From NCBI RefSeq assembly GCF_001640805.2, contig NC_066844.1, forward strand, positions 17,041,543-17,105,542: a stretch of DNA of 64,000 nt, given 5' to 3'. Of this stretch, positions 38,855 through 51,339 are shown in pieces. Position numbers and translations under genes: made by a program. Under the pieces are notes generated by a model. It was given only the letters and a program-made list of their open reading frames with translations, did no database searches and had not been told where the DNA came from. Source of the stretch: Lates calcarifer. Lineage: Eukaryota > Chordata > Actinopteri > Centropomidae. The number at the start of each line of letters is the position of its first letter. The stretch's first letter is position 1.

Positions 38855-41800
38855 TTGTCTCCATGACTTTCAGGGGAAATTGCATTGACTAATATTCATT
38901 TCCTGGATAACTACTCTAACCTTAACCATAACTACTACTTGTCTAACCCTAACATTAATCTATCATTAAGACTTGCTTTTCCCCATGACGTGACTATGTA
39001 AACAGATTTAGGTTCCTGCAACATGAGTAATACCTAGACCACACACACACACATCCTTGTACACCTAACTTGGCGCCCCCCACAAGCATAGTGTACGCCT
39101 GGTTTTCATACCCCATGAATATGGCGATTCTTACTCTGCCTGTGAACAGTTGTTTGAGTCATCTGCCGCATCCTTCTTTATATGATATATCACTGTTTTG
39201 TTTTTGTGTTTTGCATTTTGCACTGTGAGTTGTGTCTATGTTGAATTACATGTCCAATGCACAGCACTGAGTGTCAGTACGACTCTGAGACCATCAAGGC
39301 TCATCATGTTCTTTGCCTCCAGATGTGTGGCAGAAGGAAAGTTGCTTTTTTTTGGTGGTGCAGTTTGCTTCTCTCATCACACTTTAAAGCAAATTATACA
39401 TCACCTGACACTCCAGCATTGTTGACAAGGATGTGGAGAGCTTTTTCCTCCTCAAGAAAACCCTTAGCAAATTCCCTGACAGAGTCCAAGGAAGACAGGT
39501 CCACCAGACGCAGGTGGACGTCAGAGTTTCCTGTTTTCTCTCTGATTTCTTTAAGTGCTGCTGTCCCCCGGGCTTCACTTCGACAGGCCAGGATAACGCG
39601 GGCCCCTCGTCGTGCAAAGTCCAGGGCAATGAACTTCCCGATCCCTAGCAGGATAGAGGAGAGTAGAAATTTGTTTGTTCTATTTGAAACAGAAATGTCC
39701 ATATAGTGCACAGCAAGCACCAGGTAACATTTTGATATGGGGAAAGTACAAATGCACTGAAAACAGCAAATGCTGACATAAAGATATTGTTTGTAAAGTT
39801 TGAACTGAACACGATACAGTAAATCAGAATGACAAAGGTGAAACCCCATAGTTTTTAGGGTACATAACTTATTCCAGTAATGTGAGCAATGAACTTCAGA
39901 GGTAGAAAACAGAGGGGTTTATTGTTTTGTGTGTGTCTACGAAGTCTGAGAAGCTCACAGTGGGAAAAGTCTCATGTCCTGGTCTTAAAACTGAATCATC
40001 TCTTTATGGATTTAAGAGGTGGATCACCCCCTGAGATTAACAGAAACAACCACCTTTCCTGAATCAGTGTTTGTACAAGGTTCAGACAAAGACTTTGTAG
40101 ATAACTAAATACCAGTTATTATCTCTCTCAACCAGGGAAGGTCAACTGATCTTATATAAAATTCAGTGGTGTGTGGAACTCCAGTAATGAGTGAAATGGT
40201 AAACAGAATACGATGAAAACTGACAGACTAAAAAACTTAAAGTTTCTGTCATACAATCAGACAGAAGTTTATTGTTTATTTTATAAGCAGTTTTTCGATA
40301 ACTACAAGATCTGCAATATGATATATGATATGATCTAATCAGCAAATATATTGCTGCTAAATTGATATTAAAACAAGTCATAGTGGAGATGAACTTGTTG
40401 TGCATAAATCCTTGGATCTCTCTGAAAAGCACCAACTTAAGGTTAAAGCCACTCTGTGTAGATTTATAATTTGAATATCAGATATTTAAAATTATTTGAT
40501 TGCCAAAAGGTTTTGTTTGTAGAAAAATCATACCACCATATGGAGGTCTTCATCCTTTAATAAGAGCACAACACGGGGGCAATAAAGGACAGCCATAATT
40601 TAGTAAAGTGAGAAAGTATTTACCATTAGTGCTAAATCTTTGAATGTGAAGGCACAATGGTTCTCGCTGAATAAACCAGACGCTACATCATTTAAAACAA
40701 AGATAACAACTGAGGTGATGCAAAGCCAGGTGTGTGTGTGAACTTTGAATGGAGTGCTGTGAGAGGAATGGCCTCAAATCCAGGATAAATGTCTCCAAAT
40801 ATATGGTTTATTATGACTGCACCAAAAAAAATAAAAAATAAAAAAAATCAAACAATATTTTTTATGTTAAGAATGATTCAAATGGCTGTATTGTAATGTA
40901 AAAAGGATATTTCCCTCAGGAGTTGGTGGAGACCAATAACAGGGCTAAAAGGAGGGTGAATATCAAACTTAAATCCCTCAGGTAGACACAAACGTGACTC
41001 CAAATGAGTGCTAACTTTGTTGACATGTTCACCATTACAAAACGTAAAGTTGCGTGTACAACTTGTTCTGCTCTCCCAAGCCAATATTGTGCAAGATGTA
41101 ACATGATGCTGATGATTAAGTAGGTATGTAATGTGTTCTGTAATGAATGACAGAGATGGACACCTAAAAAGTATCCAAATTGTTCTTTTTGACAAAGCAG
41201 GAAGCTACAGTTGGCTGCGTCGCCTCACCAGTCATATTTAATGTTAAACAGCTGTCTGAGTCATTGCTTGGAAAAACACAACACAGATTAAAACCATGTA
41301 TAACTATGTCACAATTACAAATGTGATGCAGGGGCACACTATTGGAACAATTTTAAGGCCAAGGCAACCAAAACATTCAGATGATCTAGTCTTTCATGGC
41401 AAAGCTTTAATGTTGGATGATTGTCAGGACGAGTGGCAGAGATTTTGGTATTGAGAGGACATGACTGATGGCAGAACATCAATGGTATTGGGCAACAGCT
41501 ACACCATAGCCTGTGAATGAACCCTTCAAAACAGCTTCTTAGTGATCAGGTATCACACTGATTGTGTTTGTTGCTTAGTTAGAGGATGGAAGAGGAGTTT
41601 TGCTGGTCATAACAACTAGAATATGCTCCGCTATGATGTATTCTGCTTAGATGAACCTAAGAAGGGAGGTGATGTTGTAATTTGTGTCAACTTTAATCTT
41701 CCTTTCTTCAAAGAGTAAATCACTAGAGATTGGGCTAACATCTTACCATTGTTGCATTAACCCATCCCATTAACATCAGTGACACCCCCTTGTCCCATCC

Positions 41801-42147
41801 CACCCCCATTCCACTCTATGTGTAATGTGTTTGCACCCATTTGCCTTCAATTGCCCAGTCAGGCACAGAACATAGATCTGCCAGCCAGTTATTTTGTGGT
41901 AACTTGATTAAACACAGATTTCTTGAGGAATGTGCTGGAAGTGCAATATGAACGGAAATAATAAACATTTTAAAACCAAATTTGGACAAGGCACATATGT
42001 TTGAATGTATACACATTCTAAGTGCTTCCACTCCTCTCTACACTCCATATCGCCCTCCTACCTTGCTTTTTGAGATAAACCTGTAAAGCATATTGAACTA
42101 TGTTTTTATGAGGTGGCACAATAGTAAACTGAAGGATGAAATGATTA

Positions 42148-42183
<36 letters not shown>

Positions 42184-42878
42184 CACAAAAGTCAGAATAC
42201 ATTTACTTTCCAGCAAAATCTGCTGCTTATTGGAGGGGTACAAAAAGGTGGGTAATATAAAGGTAAAGACAAAGCAGCACACAATTTGAGTTTGCTGTAT
42301 CTATGTATGTGCCAGAGATTTACTCAGGGACTTTCATACTAGTTGGCATTCCTTAATGATTAGTTACCTCTAGCTGTCAAAACATTTGTTAAACCTGTGA
42401 AATTCACCCAGTATCCAACACACATCTTGACTTAACTTGCTATTTATTATTAACAGATTATATCTCTATTCTGTCTTACGGGGATACAAGAAGTCAGGAT
42501 ATCTTTGCTGGTTATGGCCTTTCCTGTAGAACCGAAAGTGTGCGTTATTTAAAGAAATAACGCCCGGAGGTCATAAGTCCGTTTGCTGCTATTCAAAACT
42601 TCATTTCCACACACAAGCAAGAGCAAAAAGTCAACATTATTCCACTTTCAAAAACAAAGCCTTGGCTGCAGCCTCCTGTTATTATCATCCCGTACATAGG
42701 AACATTTCAAATTCAACCAACCTGTATTGGCTCCTGTCACCACGGCCGTCTTCCCTTTCAGTTGGACTGTGCAGGCTTGCGGATCCCAGCTCCCTCTGCG
42801 CTGCAGGCGCACCACGAACGCCAGTAGCGCAGTGGAAACGGCCCAGACTGGGTGACAGAGAATATCAAACCAAATCAT
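35501..42878 (-). CDS. Retinol dehydrogenase / DHRS13-like short-chain dehydrogenase
   Basis: Six coding exons, in transcript order: 42722-42878, 39405-39644, 38502-38591, 38184-38372, 37717-37826 and 35501-35680, giving 321 aa. It is an NAD(P)-dependent short-chain dehydrogenase/reductase of the RDH11-14/DHRS13 group, likely acting on retinoids or other lipophilic carbonyls at a membrane. Seen: an N-terminal hydrophobic anchor (about residues 10-25), the Rossmann cofactor motif TGANTGIGK (48-56), NNAG (127-130), catalytic Ser at 177/178 in VTVSSVNH, the Tyr204-x3-Lys208 pair in YNNTK, and NSVHPGIVMTEV. The ATG at 42878 has A at -3; no upstream ATG was seen in frame. Intron 1 is 3.1 kb. The exact orthologue cannot be fixed from sequence alone, so no symbol is given. 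Confidence 0.9.
38777..38852. repeat. (AC)n(AG)n compound microsatellite in SDR intron
   Basis: About 18 bp of AC repeats run directly into about 58 bp of pure AG repeats, in the intron between the second and third coding exons of the SDR gene. Likely length-polymorphic. Confidence 0.95.
39645..42721 (-). other. SDR intron 1 (3.1 kb)
   Basis: Non-coding, AT-rich. The only clear low-complexity element is a (GA)n tract at 42152-42179. No exon, RNA gene or recognised transposon was seen. Confidence 0.5.
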
Positions 42879-44099
42879 TCTACCGTCAGAGCTGAGCGTC
42901 TGCCAGCAAGAACCGAGAGACAACTGCTGGAGCAATTCTTATTCGACCCGAAGTAGGTGTGGTAATATATTGATACGCTGCCACGCTCAGCCGTTTAGGC
43001 GGAGGAGTTGTGCGCTTCAGTAAATTCCTTCAAATCTAAATGTCTTCCCTTCATGAAAACATGTGACTTTGATTGTCTTTGATGTTGCATTAAACTTTGC
43101 ACGGCAGTGAAGGAAAAAGAACACGCCTCGCTTTCAAAGGTCAGATTTTAATGTCATAAATCATAAATATCATAAATAAACCCGCCAAACGCACGATCGT
43201 TTTCATCCAAAATTTGGAGCGATTTTTAATGTGAAACTTATTTTCCAAGTGAAATGTAACGGTGCTGTCTTGTCTTGTTCTCTAATGTTTCTCTAATGAT
43301 CTCTATTGTAAAAGAAATGTCTATTCCTGTTGAATTCGTTTAGAGTTTCGTACAGTCAAATACTACAATCTGTTGTCAAGTCAGGTTTATTTGCGTGACC
43401 CACCATTAAAATGTAATTTCCTTAAATAGTTATAGCTCAGGGTCTAAAATACCACATGCGTAAATGGCACAAAGTTACCACTGCGCCAAGGCGGAGTGAG
43501 CCTTCAAAAAGACCAGATGTATCGCTATACCTGCAGTTTCTGAATTTTACGTTATAATTAAATGATTGTTTTTGTCTGAATAAGTAATTAATTCGACTGT
43601 TTCTTGTATCCTAAACAATATTAATGCTAAATGGGTCCTCCCCCCTCTAAAAGATTCACATAGTTTAGTCCAATGTACAGACGGTTGGGCATTACAGTTA
43701 CTGCCTCTATGTTGCAACAGAAATAGTTGGAAACAACTTCACCTTAATTCTGCAGATGAAACAGAATTCCAGTGAATTCTTGTTCCATTATCTTTTATCA
43801 TGAAATACAATAATCCTTTTTTCAGTGAAGGAGTGATGGTAAGAAGGACCTTTGTCTTATGCTCAGGGATAATAAAGACCTAAAAAAAAAAAAGTGATGG
43901 AAGTTATGTTCTATAATGTTGTAAAAACCTCACAGTGAAAAAGAAAAGACGACTGAAATAGTCTGAGATTTCAGTTTCTGATTCTGGACCCAGATTTTCA
44001 TTCTACCCCACTTGCAGTGATGATATGTGTCTTTTGTAGCAACCATGAAAAAGTAGATCAGTGCATTCCCTTTAGTTTGCTCATTAAATACTCATGCGC

Positions 44100-44443
44100 T
44101 CTTACTGAGTACAGTGACCTCCTCTGCTCCTTTGCTCTTCCAAAATGGAGTGTTTTCTTGACATGGACTTCACAAGATTTTGGAAACATTCCTTTGAGAT
44201 TGCATTACATTATTTCTGCATCTGCAACGTTCATGCTGCCAATCTACCACATCCCAAAGATGCTCTGTTGGATTATAACCTGGGGAAGTCACTGAAATTC
44301 ACTGAACTCATTATGATGTTCATGGAATCTGTTTGAGACTTTTGCTTTGTGACATGGTGCATTATCATGCTGCAAGTATAGGCAATAGAGGATGGGCAAA
44401 CTTTGGTCATAAAGGGATGAACAAGTTCAGCAACACCTTTTGG
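44100..44443. repeat. Dispersed teleost repeat fragment
   Basis: The passage around GTGACATGGTGCATTATCAT and GGTCATAAAGGGATGAACA matches, from memory, a repeat seen many times in fish genomes. All reading frames are broken. The family name is not known to me, so the call rests on recognition, not a search. Confidence 0.5.
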
Positions 44444-44457
44444 CCACTAGAGGGCAT
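44444..44457 (+). promoter_or_regulatory. CTCF-like motif
   Basis: CCACTAGAGGGCA fits the CTCF core CCASYAGRKGGCR at every listed position. It sits at the edge of a dispersed repeat, so it may be a repeat-borne site. Occupancy cannot be judged from sequence. Confidence 0.35.
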
Positions 44458-45229
44458 TACATGCTAATAATATGATGTGCTATTGCATGGAAAGTCAGCA
44501 AATTATGCTTAATATTTACCCCTTTGTTTCATATTTAACAGCATCAGCTGGTAAAATTAAAATATGTAATAAAAAAGTTTTTTTTTAAACTTTGTAATAT
44601 TTGTATCATTTCTATTTGTGCATTATTTTTTTGTAAAACAGAAAAAAAAAACAAAACCAACAAAAAAAAATTGTGATTTTAATCATATCAATTAAGATTT
44701 GTGCCACAGCTTTTTGTCCTTGCAAGTGGCAGTAATTGTTACAGGCACAAAGAAACAGAGATATTTCATTTCCAGATTTCTTATTGTTATTTATGCTTTA
44801 TAGTTATTACACGTGACACATTTCAGTGATCCTATCCTCATGAGCCTTGGAATAAACCACCAGTTAAAGAGTAACTCCGCACTGGATCTTGTTTGGAGGA
44901 AAAGCATTGCTACATTGACCTCTGTGGGATGAAAGGCTAAAGTCTGTTGAACCTCTGACAAAACCTATATGATCAAAGTGTCAGGTGTGGTCTGTTGTGC
45001 CAGCTACATCAGTGTGTCAGAAGTAAAGTAGTTACCACTATGCAGTGCAGGCAGAACAGAAGGGGTAAGAAAGATCAGAAAGACATGGATGTTGGCATCA
45101 TCAAATTGTCTCAGTGTCAACAGCTGTAATAAAAAAAAAAAAATCAGTGGTCCCAAAAACATTTTCTGTAACTGACTTCAATAAAAACAAGCATTCTAAT
45201 TTTTCATTGATTAATAGTGTTTAGAGGAA

Positions 45230-45660
45230 GCGGAATGGCAGGGACAGGGGTTGTTTGTGCTAAATGCTAACAGCAGCATGCTAACCTGCTGATGCTAAGC
45301 TGGTATAAAGTTCACACCATGTTCACCATCTTAGTTTAGCATGTTAGCGTGCTAACATTTGCTAACCAGACCAAAATCACAAGTACAGCCGAGGGTGATG
45401 TTTTGCAGATATTGGACAAATTAAAATTTTGCTCTGGTGGTGCTAGATGAAAAATCAAGGGATCAAAGTGATTACAATTCATCCTGTGGGTTACATGAAT
45501 GTGTGTACAAAATTTTACAGCTTTCCACCCAACAGTTGTTGAGAAATGTAAATGAAAACCACAACTTCTTGGTGGCACTACAGGAAAAGTCAGGGGATCA
45601 CCAAAATCATTGTGGATTCATTGGATTGGATTGGATTCATTGTGTGGGGATTCTTTGAGT
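45230..45660. repeat. Dispersed teleost repeat (GCTAAC-rich head plus 'gatca' body)
   Basis: Begins with repeated CATGCTAAC / TGCTAAGC words and continues into a body containing two diverged half-copies of AAATCAAGGGATCA and AAGTCAGGGGATCACC, about 150 bp apart. I recognise this layout from other percomorph sequences as an abundant interspersed repeat. It has no coding capacity. Confidence 0.6.
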
Positions 45661-46640
45661 TGCACCACTAACATGGATAAGAACCTGCAATAACACACTG
45701 GTAAATTATGACACACCTTCATGAATTTAACAACATATTCACAACACACAGTGAAACACAGCAAAAACAGAAAATACAGAAATGCTGCAAGTCACACAGA
45801 AAAAACCTTACAACATAATACATTTCTAAGGAGACACAAAAAATGCATGGAAGTGCTAACAACACGGGTGTAACCAGTATCTCCAGTAATACTGGAATCA
45901 TGAAATTAGAATGCTAAAACTGTGAAGAGAAGTTAGCTCATTTCTCAACACCCAAATCAGGCTGCTGGGTGTTTCATCAGCTTTTGCAGTTGTACTCATC
46001 AGATTATCAAAGGTGTCAACGGGTGACTTCATTTTAAAAACAAACCAAATTTTCCGACTCCTCTTTGACTTTTTGTTTTGGAGATAACATTGTATCTTTA
46101 TCAATCAAGTGATATTGACAAGTAACTTTCCAAGAGCAGAGGTCTGCTGCTAAATCAGTCGTCGTTTACTTTGCGAACATGTTCGAAAGTAAGCAGAAAG
46201 GATAAGCATTTTTGGTTTTGAGGGCAAGCTTTTGTACATTTCTGCTATGTACTTGCCAGTAATGTGTGACTGTGGTCAATGAAACTCTTGTTTTAATCAA
46301 TAATATGTTGTTGTTTCCAAAAGCCCAGTATCTTCCCAGCATTTACAGGCAAAATGTTTCAACACAGTAGCAGTTAACGTAGTAAAAACAAAACATCTGG
46401 GTGCTAGAATTGAGCCTCATGTTAGGAAAGCTTGTGTTAGAAAAAGTTTAATTAGATCTAATATTTATGCTTTTTTGTCAATTACAGGAGCCAGCAAATA
46501 TTTCTGCTTTGCACAGTCAGTTAATTTTTCAACCTTTCCCCTTACTTGCCAAGTATCCTCAGATATTGCAAAGCCATTGGAGGATGATATGTCTGACTGT
46601 GTGTGTTTCAGCATATCCGGAGGTGGTGGGTGGAAGGTGG

Positions 46641-46950
46641 GGGTTGGGTCAAGGCTATAAAGTTTGGACACATCCCAATGGGTATGTGTGGCAGAAAGAG
46701 AGAGAGAGAGAGAGAAACACACACATATACACAAAAAGAAAGTGAGTGGAGAGGAGAGGAGACATTAGAGGAGAAGGGGGAGAATCAGCCAGAAAGAGAC
46801 TTTTTGTGGACTACTGTGTGATATGGGAGGCACCTCATAAATTCTTCAAGGAGGTCTGAACTTCAGCTTTATTTATTTATTTATTTATTTTACTGAATTA
46901 GAAAACAATCTCTACTGAAACCAAAGGGACAAAGGAAAAAAGAGGAGGTC
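46641..46950 (+). promoter_or_regulatory. Probable aqp7 promoter and 5' UTR
   Basis: A TATAAAG element at 46656-46662 lies 295 bp upstream of the start codon. The leader contains a short (GA)n tract (about 46697-46716) and a (TTTA)n tract (46868-46892). The transcription start and any 5' intron are undetermined. Confidence 0.4.
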
Positions 46951-49419
46951 ATGAAGGACTTGGTACAGTCTGTAGAACTGGGGGTCACCCAGCGGAAAGG
47001 AGTTAAAGTAACTCGACCCAAAGTCTGGATAAAGAATGAACTTGTTCGTGTGGGACTCGCTGAATGCCTTTGCACATATGTCATGATGGTAAGAAAGAGT
47101 TTAGTATAAAAGTTGCCTTGAGTGTTATATGCTTTGACAGCATTTGTTGTAATGATGTGTGATTTTAAACTAATTTCAAACATTCCTTCAGATGAGCTCA
47201 TCCTTCTGTTTTGAACATTGTGCTTATCCGTAGCAACCATACGCCATTAATTATTAATGTCATGCTCTTGACCCTGATAACACGCGCCGTCTTCCAAACA
47301 CATATGCACGTTTCACAGTCACATGGCAGGGGTCGCCGGTGAGGATTGGTGGGTTCAAGTGGGTGAACCAGGAAATCTAGAGTTACCAGGGGAATGGTCA
47401 GGCAGCGGGCCACATGGAGAGGATGGTCACATGTTATCTGTCAGCTGTTACAATAAACCCTATACTTAGAACTTACACACACATACAGTACAGTGAACAC
47501 ATACTGGAGATAAGCATGTGAGTGCACACACAGGGATATTGTATTTAATACAGACTTAAACTTGCTGTGTTTGCACCTGAGAACCTACTCTGGTTATTTG
47601 CATGACTTTTAGAAGAGGAACCACACTTTTCCTGTTTCCTGAATGACAAGCTGCTGTTTTTCAGTGTCAGCTTTTCTCCACTGGGCCAAAAGTCTCTTTC
47701 ACTGAGTTAAAAGTTAAATGAAAGAGAAACTCTTGTAAAATTTTCTAAACACAATAACTTAAACTCCCATTAGCTGACTGATTCTGACTTAACTGGTGCA
47801 ACTCATCATGTTTATTGAATGTCCATCATCTGTTTGCTAGTTTACATATTGTGTTTGTTGCAATGCTTTCCCTAGACTGTCTGTGAGTTTTCCCTCTCTG
47901 TAATCATCATCTCTGACCTTGTCTGTGAATTGTTGGTTCTGTCTGAGTCCAGGCGTTTGGCCTGGGGTCTGTGGCCCAGGTAGTGACAGGACAGGGGGCA
48001 TTTGGACAGTACCTCAGCATCAACCTGGGTTTTGGACTGGGTGTTGCTATGGGGGTGCATGTTGGAGGGAAGGTCTCAGGTATGGAAGTTTATGCTTGCA
48101 AACCGTACCTTAAAAAAAAAAAATCATTGCAGTCAATATAGAGCTCATGAACTGTATTTTTCATGCTTTCTTGCTCCATCAGGGGCTCACATGAATGCTG
48201 CAGTGTCATTCACAATGTGCACGTTTGGTCGCCTTGCGTGGAAGATGTTGCCTCTGTATGTTTTTGCGCAGCTGTTGGGATCCTTTCTGGCAGCTGGGAC
48301 AATTTATGCTGTCTATTACGGTGAGGGCAAACTCCATATTCAGGCACACTAAACACTGAACACCTATGTTGTTATAAAATCTGATTTTTATTAACTTTTT
48401 TTACTTGTATATCATTGCTGACATCTGTAGTTATACACCTAAGTCTTTGTCTTGTCAATATTGTTTCCTTATGCAGAAGCCATACATGCTTACTGTGGGG
48501 GAAACCTGACTGTAACTGGGATAAAGGCCACAGCTGGTATCTTTGCCACTTATCCGGCACCATACCTCTCCTTGTTGGCTGGATTCATTGACCAGGTAGC
48601 CATGAAACCGGATTAAAGGATTACAGCTACAAGTCACTTTCATCTGACAACATTCTGTGCTAAACCTTTTCTTTGTTGTATTGTTTGACTATCTTGACAC
48701 GTTTCCATGCAATGTTTGCTCTTGTGTGTGTGTGTGTGTGTGTGTGCCAGGTGTTTGGCACGGCTATGCTGCTGCTGTGCCTGATGGCTCTGTCCGACCA
48801 GAGGAACAAACCGGCCGCAGCAGGCAGTGAGCCTGTCGCTGTGGGTCTCCTGGTGCTGCTCATTGGCATCTCCCTAGGCAGCAACAGCGGCTACGCTATC
48901 AATCCCACCAGAGACATCGCACCCAGGGTCTTCACCGCCATAGCAGGCTGGGGAGCTGATGTGTTCAGGTACAAGGGGAGGATGTATTGGCTTTTAGGGG
49001 AGGATTTGCTGTCACTACATGTCACCTTAACTTGGGGTCAGTTGACAGCCAAACATCTCTGTTAATAATTATATAACCTGTGCAGTGTTTCAGCAAACAT
49101 TAAAAGGGAACTGTAAGTTGTTTATGAACGATACAAAGACTAAATAATGTTTATATACATTTTTTTTAATCTACCCCTCTAATTTTCATTTTAATCGTTC
49201 TGTTTTTATCTGTGCAGGGCTGGAAATGGGTGGTGGTGGGTGCCTCTGGTTGCTCCTCCCATTGGAGGTGTACTGGGTGCAGGGATTTACAAGGCCTTGG
49301 TGGAACTGCACCACCCACGCCTCTCTGAACAGGGTGGGGGGCTGGTGGAGAAGCTGGAGGAGGAGGAGAATGCTCCTCTCGAGAAACAGAAAAACAGCTG
49401 TGAAAACGTATGTGTGTGA
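46951..49419 (+). CDS. aqp7: Aquaporin-7, aquaglyceroporin
   Basis: Six coding exons: 46951-47088, 47953-48079, 48183-48320, 48477-48595, 48751-48968 and 49218-49419, giving 313 aa. It is a six-helix membrane channel for water, glycerol and urea. AQP7-type signatures are ECLCTYVMMAFGLGSVAQ in helix 1, GVAMGVHVGGKVSGAHM, and the first pore motif as NAA (93-95), the AQP7 hallmark, in place of NPA. The second pore motif is NPT (225-227) followed by RD. The Asp after the selectivity-filter Arg marks a glycerol-conducting member. TAGIFATYPAPYLSLL and GWWWVPLVAPPIGG are also family blocks. The C-terminal tail is short and acidic (KLEEEENAPLEKQ). AQP3/9/10 keep NPA first, so AQP7 is strongly favoured. 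Confidence 0.93.
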
Positions 49420-51339
49420 GAGAACCCCCCCCCGGTTGTGTAAAGTGCTAAGGGCATGTATAGCTGTGTGTATATCTGCAGTGTAAAACATTCCATGATG
49501 ATGAAGGGTTAAAAAAAAAAGGCCAAAAATGAGAATAGCCCAAATAAGGTTTAGAATATATCACGCAATTTTAAAATTAGTCTGTTTTATGTAATTAAAT
49601 TCCTCATTAGTTATTCCACTAGAGTTACTGTAAAAGAGACCAACTATAATACATATAAGATATACATTACTGTGACAGTGACAATATCTTTGGGCAGTTA
49701 CGGCTTGCTCCTATCCATGGTAGTTATAGTAACTACATTAAGAACAAAAATGTTGAAAACAAAACTGGAGCCATTTCATGCATTGAAGAAGAACAAAATC
49801 ACACTGACTGGCTTACAGTATATTTTATATTATTGAGGAAATAACAGCTGATATAACCTTGGTATCATCCAGTGCAACAATCAACAGGGGACCACTTGCA
49901 TGAGCTTGGAAATGATAGTGTATGTAAAGAAATACAAACAGCCCCAATGCATTGCACTTAAATTAACATATATCCTTTTGAAAATAAAACAGAAACAGTG
50001 GGAGTTTGCTCCTCCCAGCTTGAAAGGGCAGCGGCACAACTGAAGATAATATACACGTTCATCTTTCCAACAGTCCAGCACACAGCAGCCTACGGGCAAA
50101 ATGTGTATATGTGTCTTGATTAACTTTGTGGGAGCTCCAAAGTACTTGAACCAAAAATGTAATCCTATAAGTCTTATTCATTTTGCTCTCCAAAATGATG
50201 CAGTATAACCTCATCATATTGATATGGAATGCCATAGATGCCATTATACAACACATACATCAAAAGGCCCAAACTAACAGATTTGTGATGTTTACATTAC
50301 ATTACATTAAAGCACAGCGTGAGTGAGGGCCTGCAGAGATAAAATGGCCAGTAAACCGGTGGAAAACATAGAATAATAAAGAAAGCCTAGCTTGATGGTT
50401 TATTGCCAATCTTTCACAATGTGACATTTCATGGTTCAGATTTGCATACACACCTAAGTGATGTAATGTTTGATACTAAAGCTCCAAGGCATCTATCAAG
50501 TGTGTTCTGCAATTTTTATGGAAGCTCCGAACTGTGAGCTGTATTATTGTTAGTGAATCATGTGACAGTGTCTGCAGGTAAAAAGCACTTTGCTGCACAA
50601 ATGAAACCAACTCAGTATTAGTCTCAGTCTTCGTGTTTCTTTCAATTTAAAAGTCACATAAAGAAATGTGTTATTTACCAATTTTCAAACTTCTTTTATA
50701 ATTTTGTATATTATGTGTGTTATTGTTGTATAATACATTCAAAATTGAAAAATATTTACAGCACCAAACCAAGCCTAGTGATAATAACTAGTTGCCCTTA
50801 TGATACAGTGCCCTTATTGAGCATTAATGAGTCCTTTTTAGTTACAGCAGTGGTACAATTTGTTACTACATGTCAGTATTACTTGTGCTATGCCAGCAGC
50901 ACATGATCACAGTTTATGAATTGGCTGCTTTGAATTATTTTCACCAGGAGGTGTCACTAGTGAACACTGTGTTAAATGAGGCTGCAAATAATGAATATGT
51001 TGCTGATGCACTTGGCTACTAACCTGTAGCAGTGAGAGGTAAACAACAATACTTGAGCTATCAGGATTTTCCATGTCTATCTAAATGTGAGGCAGGCAAG
51101 ATATTTTTTTAACCACCTAAACATAACTACAGTCAGAAACACAGTGTTACCTGCCATGCTGCCTCCAACAGGTGGTACCATTTTAGCCATATGCTGATCC
51201 AAGAAAACCCTGGTTATGCGTCTATTTAGACATTCAGCATTCGAAGATGTCTAGCCAATGAAGGAATTGCTGACCGCTCTTCTAAGCCATGTTGGTCATG
51301 TGCACATGATTATGATGTTTTCTTTGAGTGGGAACCTTC
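49420..51339. other. aqp7 3' region and tpgs2 3' region (tail-to-tail)
   Basis: About 1.9 kb without coding exons. AATAAA at 49982-49987 could end an aqp7 transcript. The tpgs2 3' UTR must lie left of its stop codon at 51340, but no clear minus-strand AATAAA was found close by. Confidence 0.45.

Larger units (their letters stand above)
42879..46640. other. Intergenic sequence between the SDR gene and aqp7
   Basis: Head-to-head intergenic region of about 3.8 kb. It contains two dispersed teleost repeat fragments (44100-44443 and 45230-45660, listed separately) and a CTCF-like motif at 44444-44457. The SDR promoter should lie just right of 42878; that stretch has no TATA box near the start. 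No additional gene was recognised. Confidence 0.5.

Noticed and set aside
39394..39849. 151-codon minus-strand frame as a complete gene
   Set aside because: Only 39405-39644 is coding: it is the second SDR exon. The rest is intron read-through past the acceptor at 39645-39646.
42933..42935. Upstream in-frame start for the SDR gene
   Set aside because: The codon is TTG, not ATG. The ATG at 42878 has good context and places the hydrophobic anchor at the N-terminus as in relatives.
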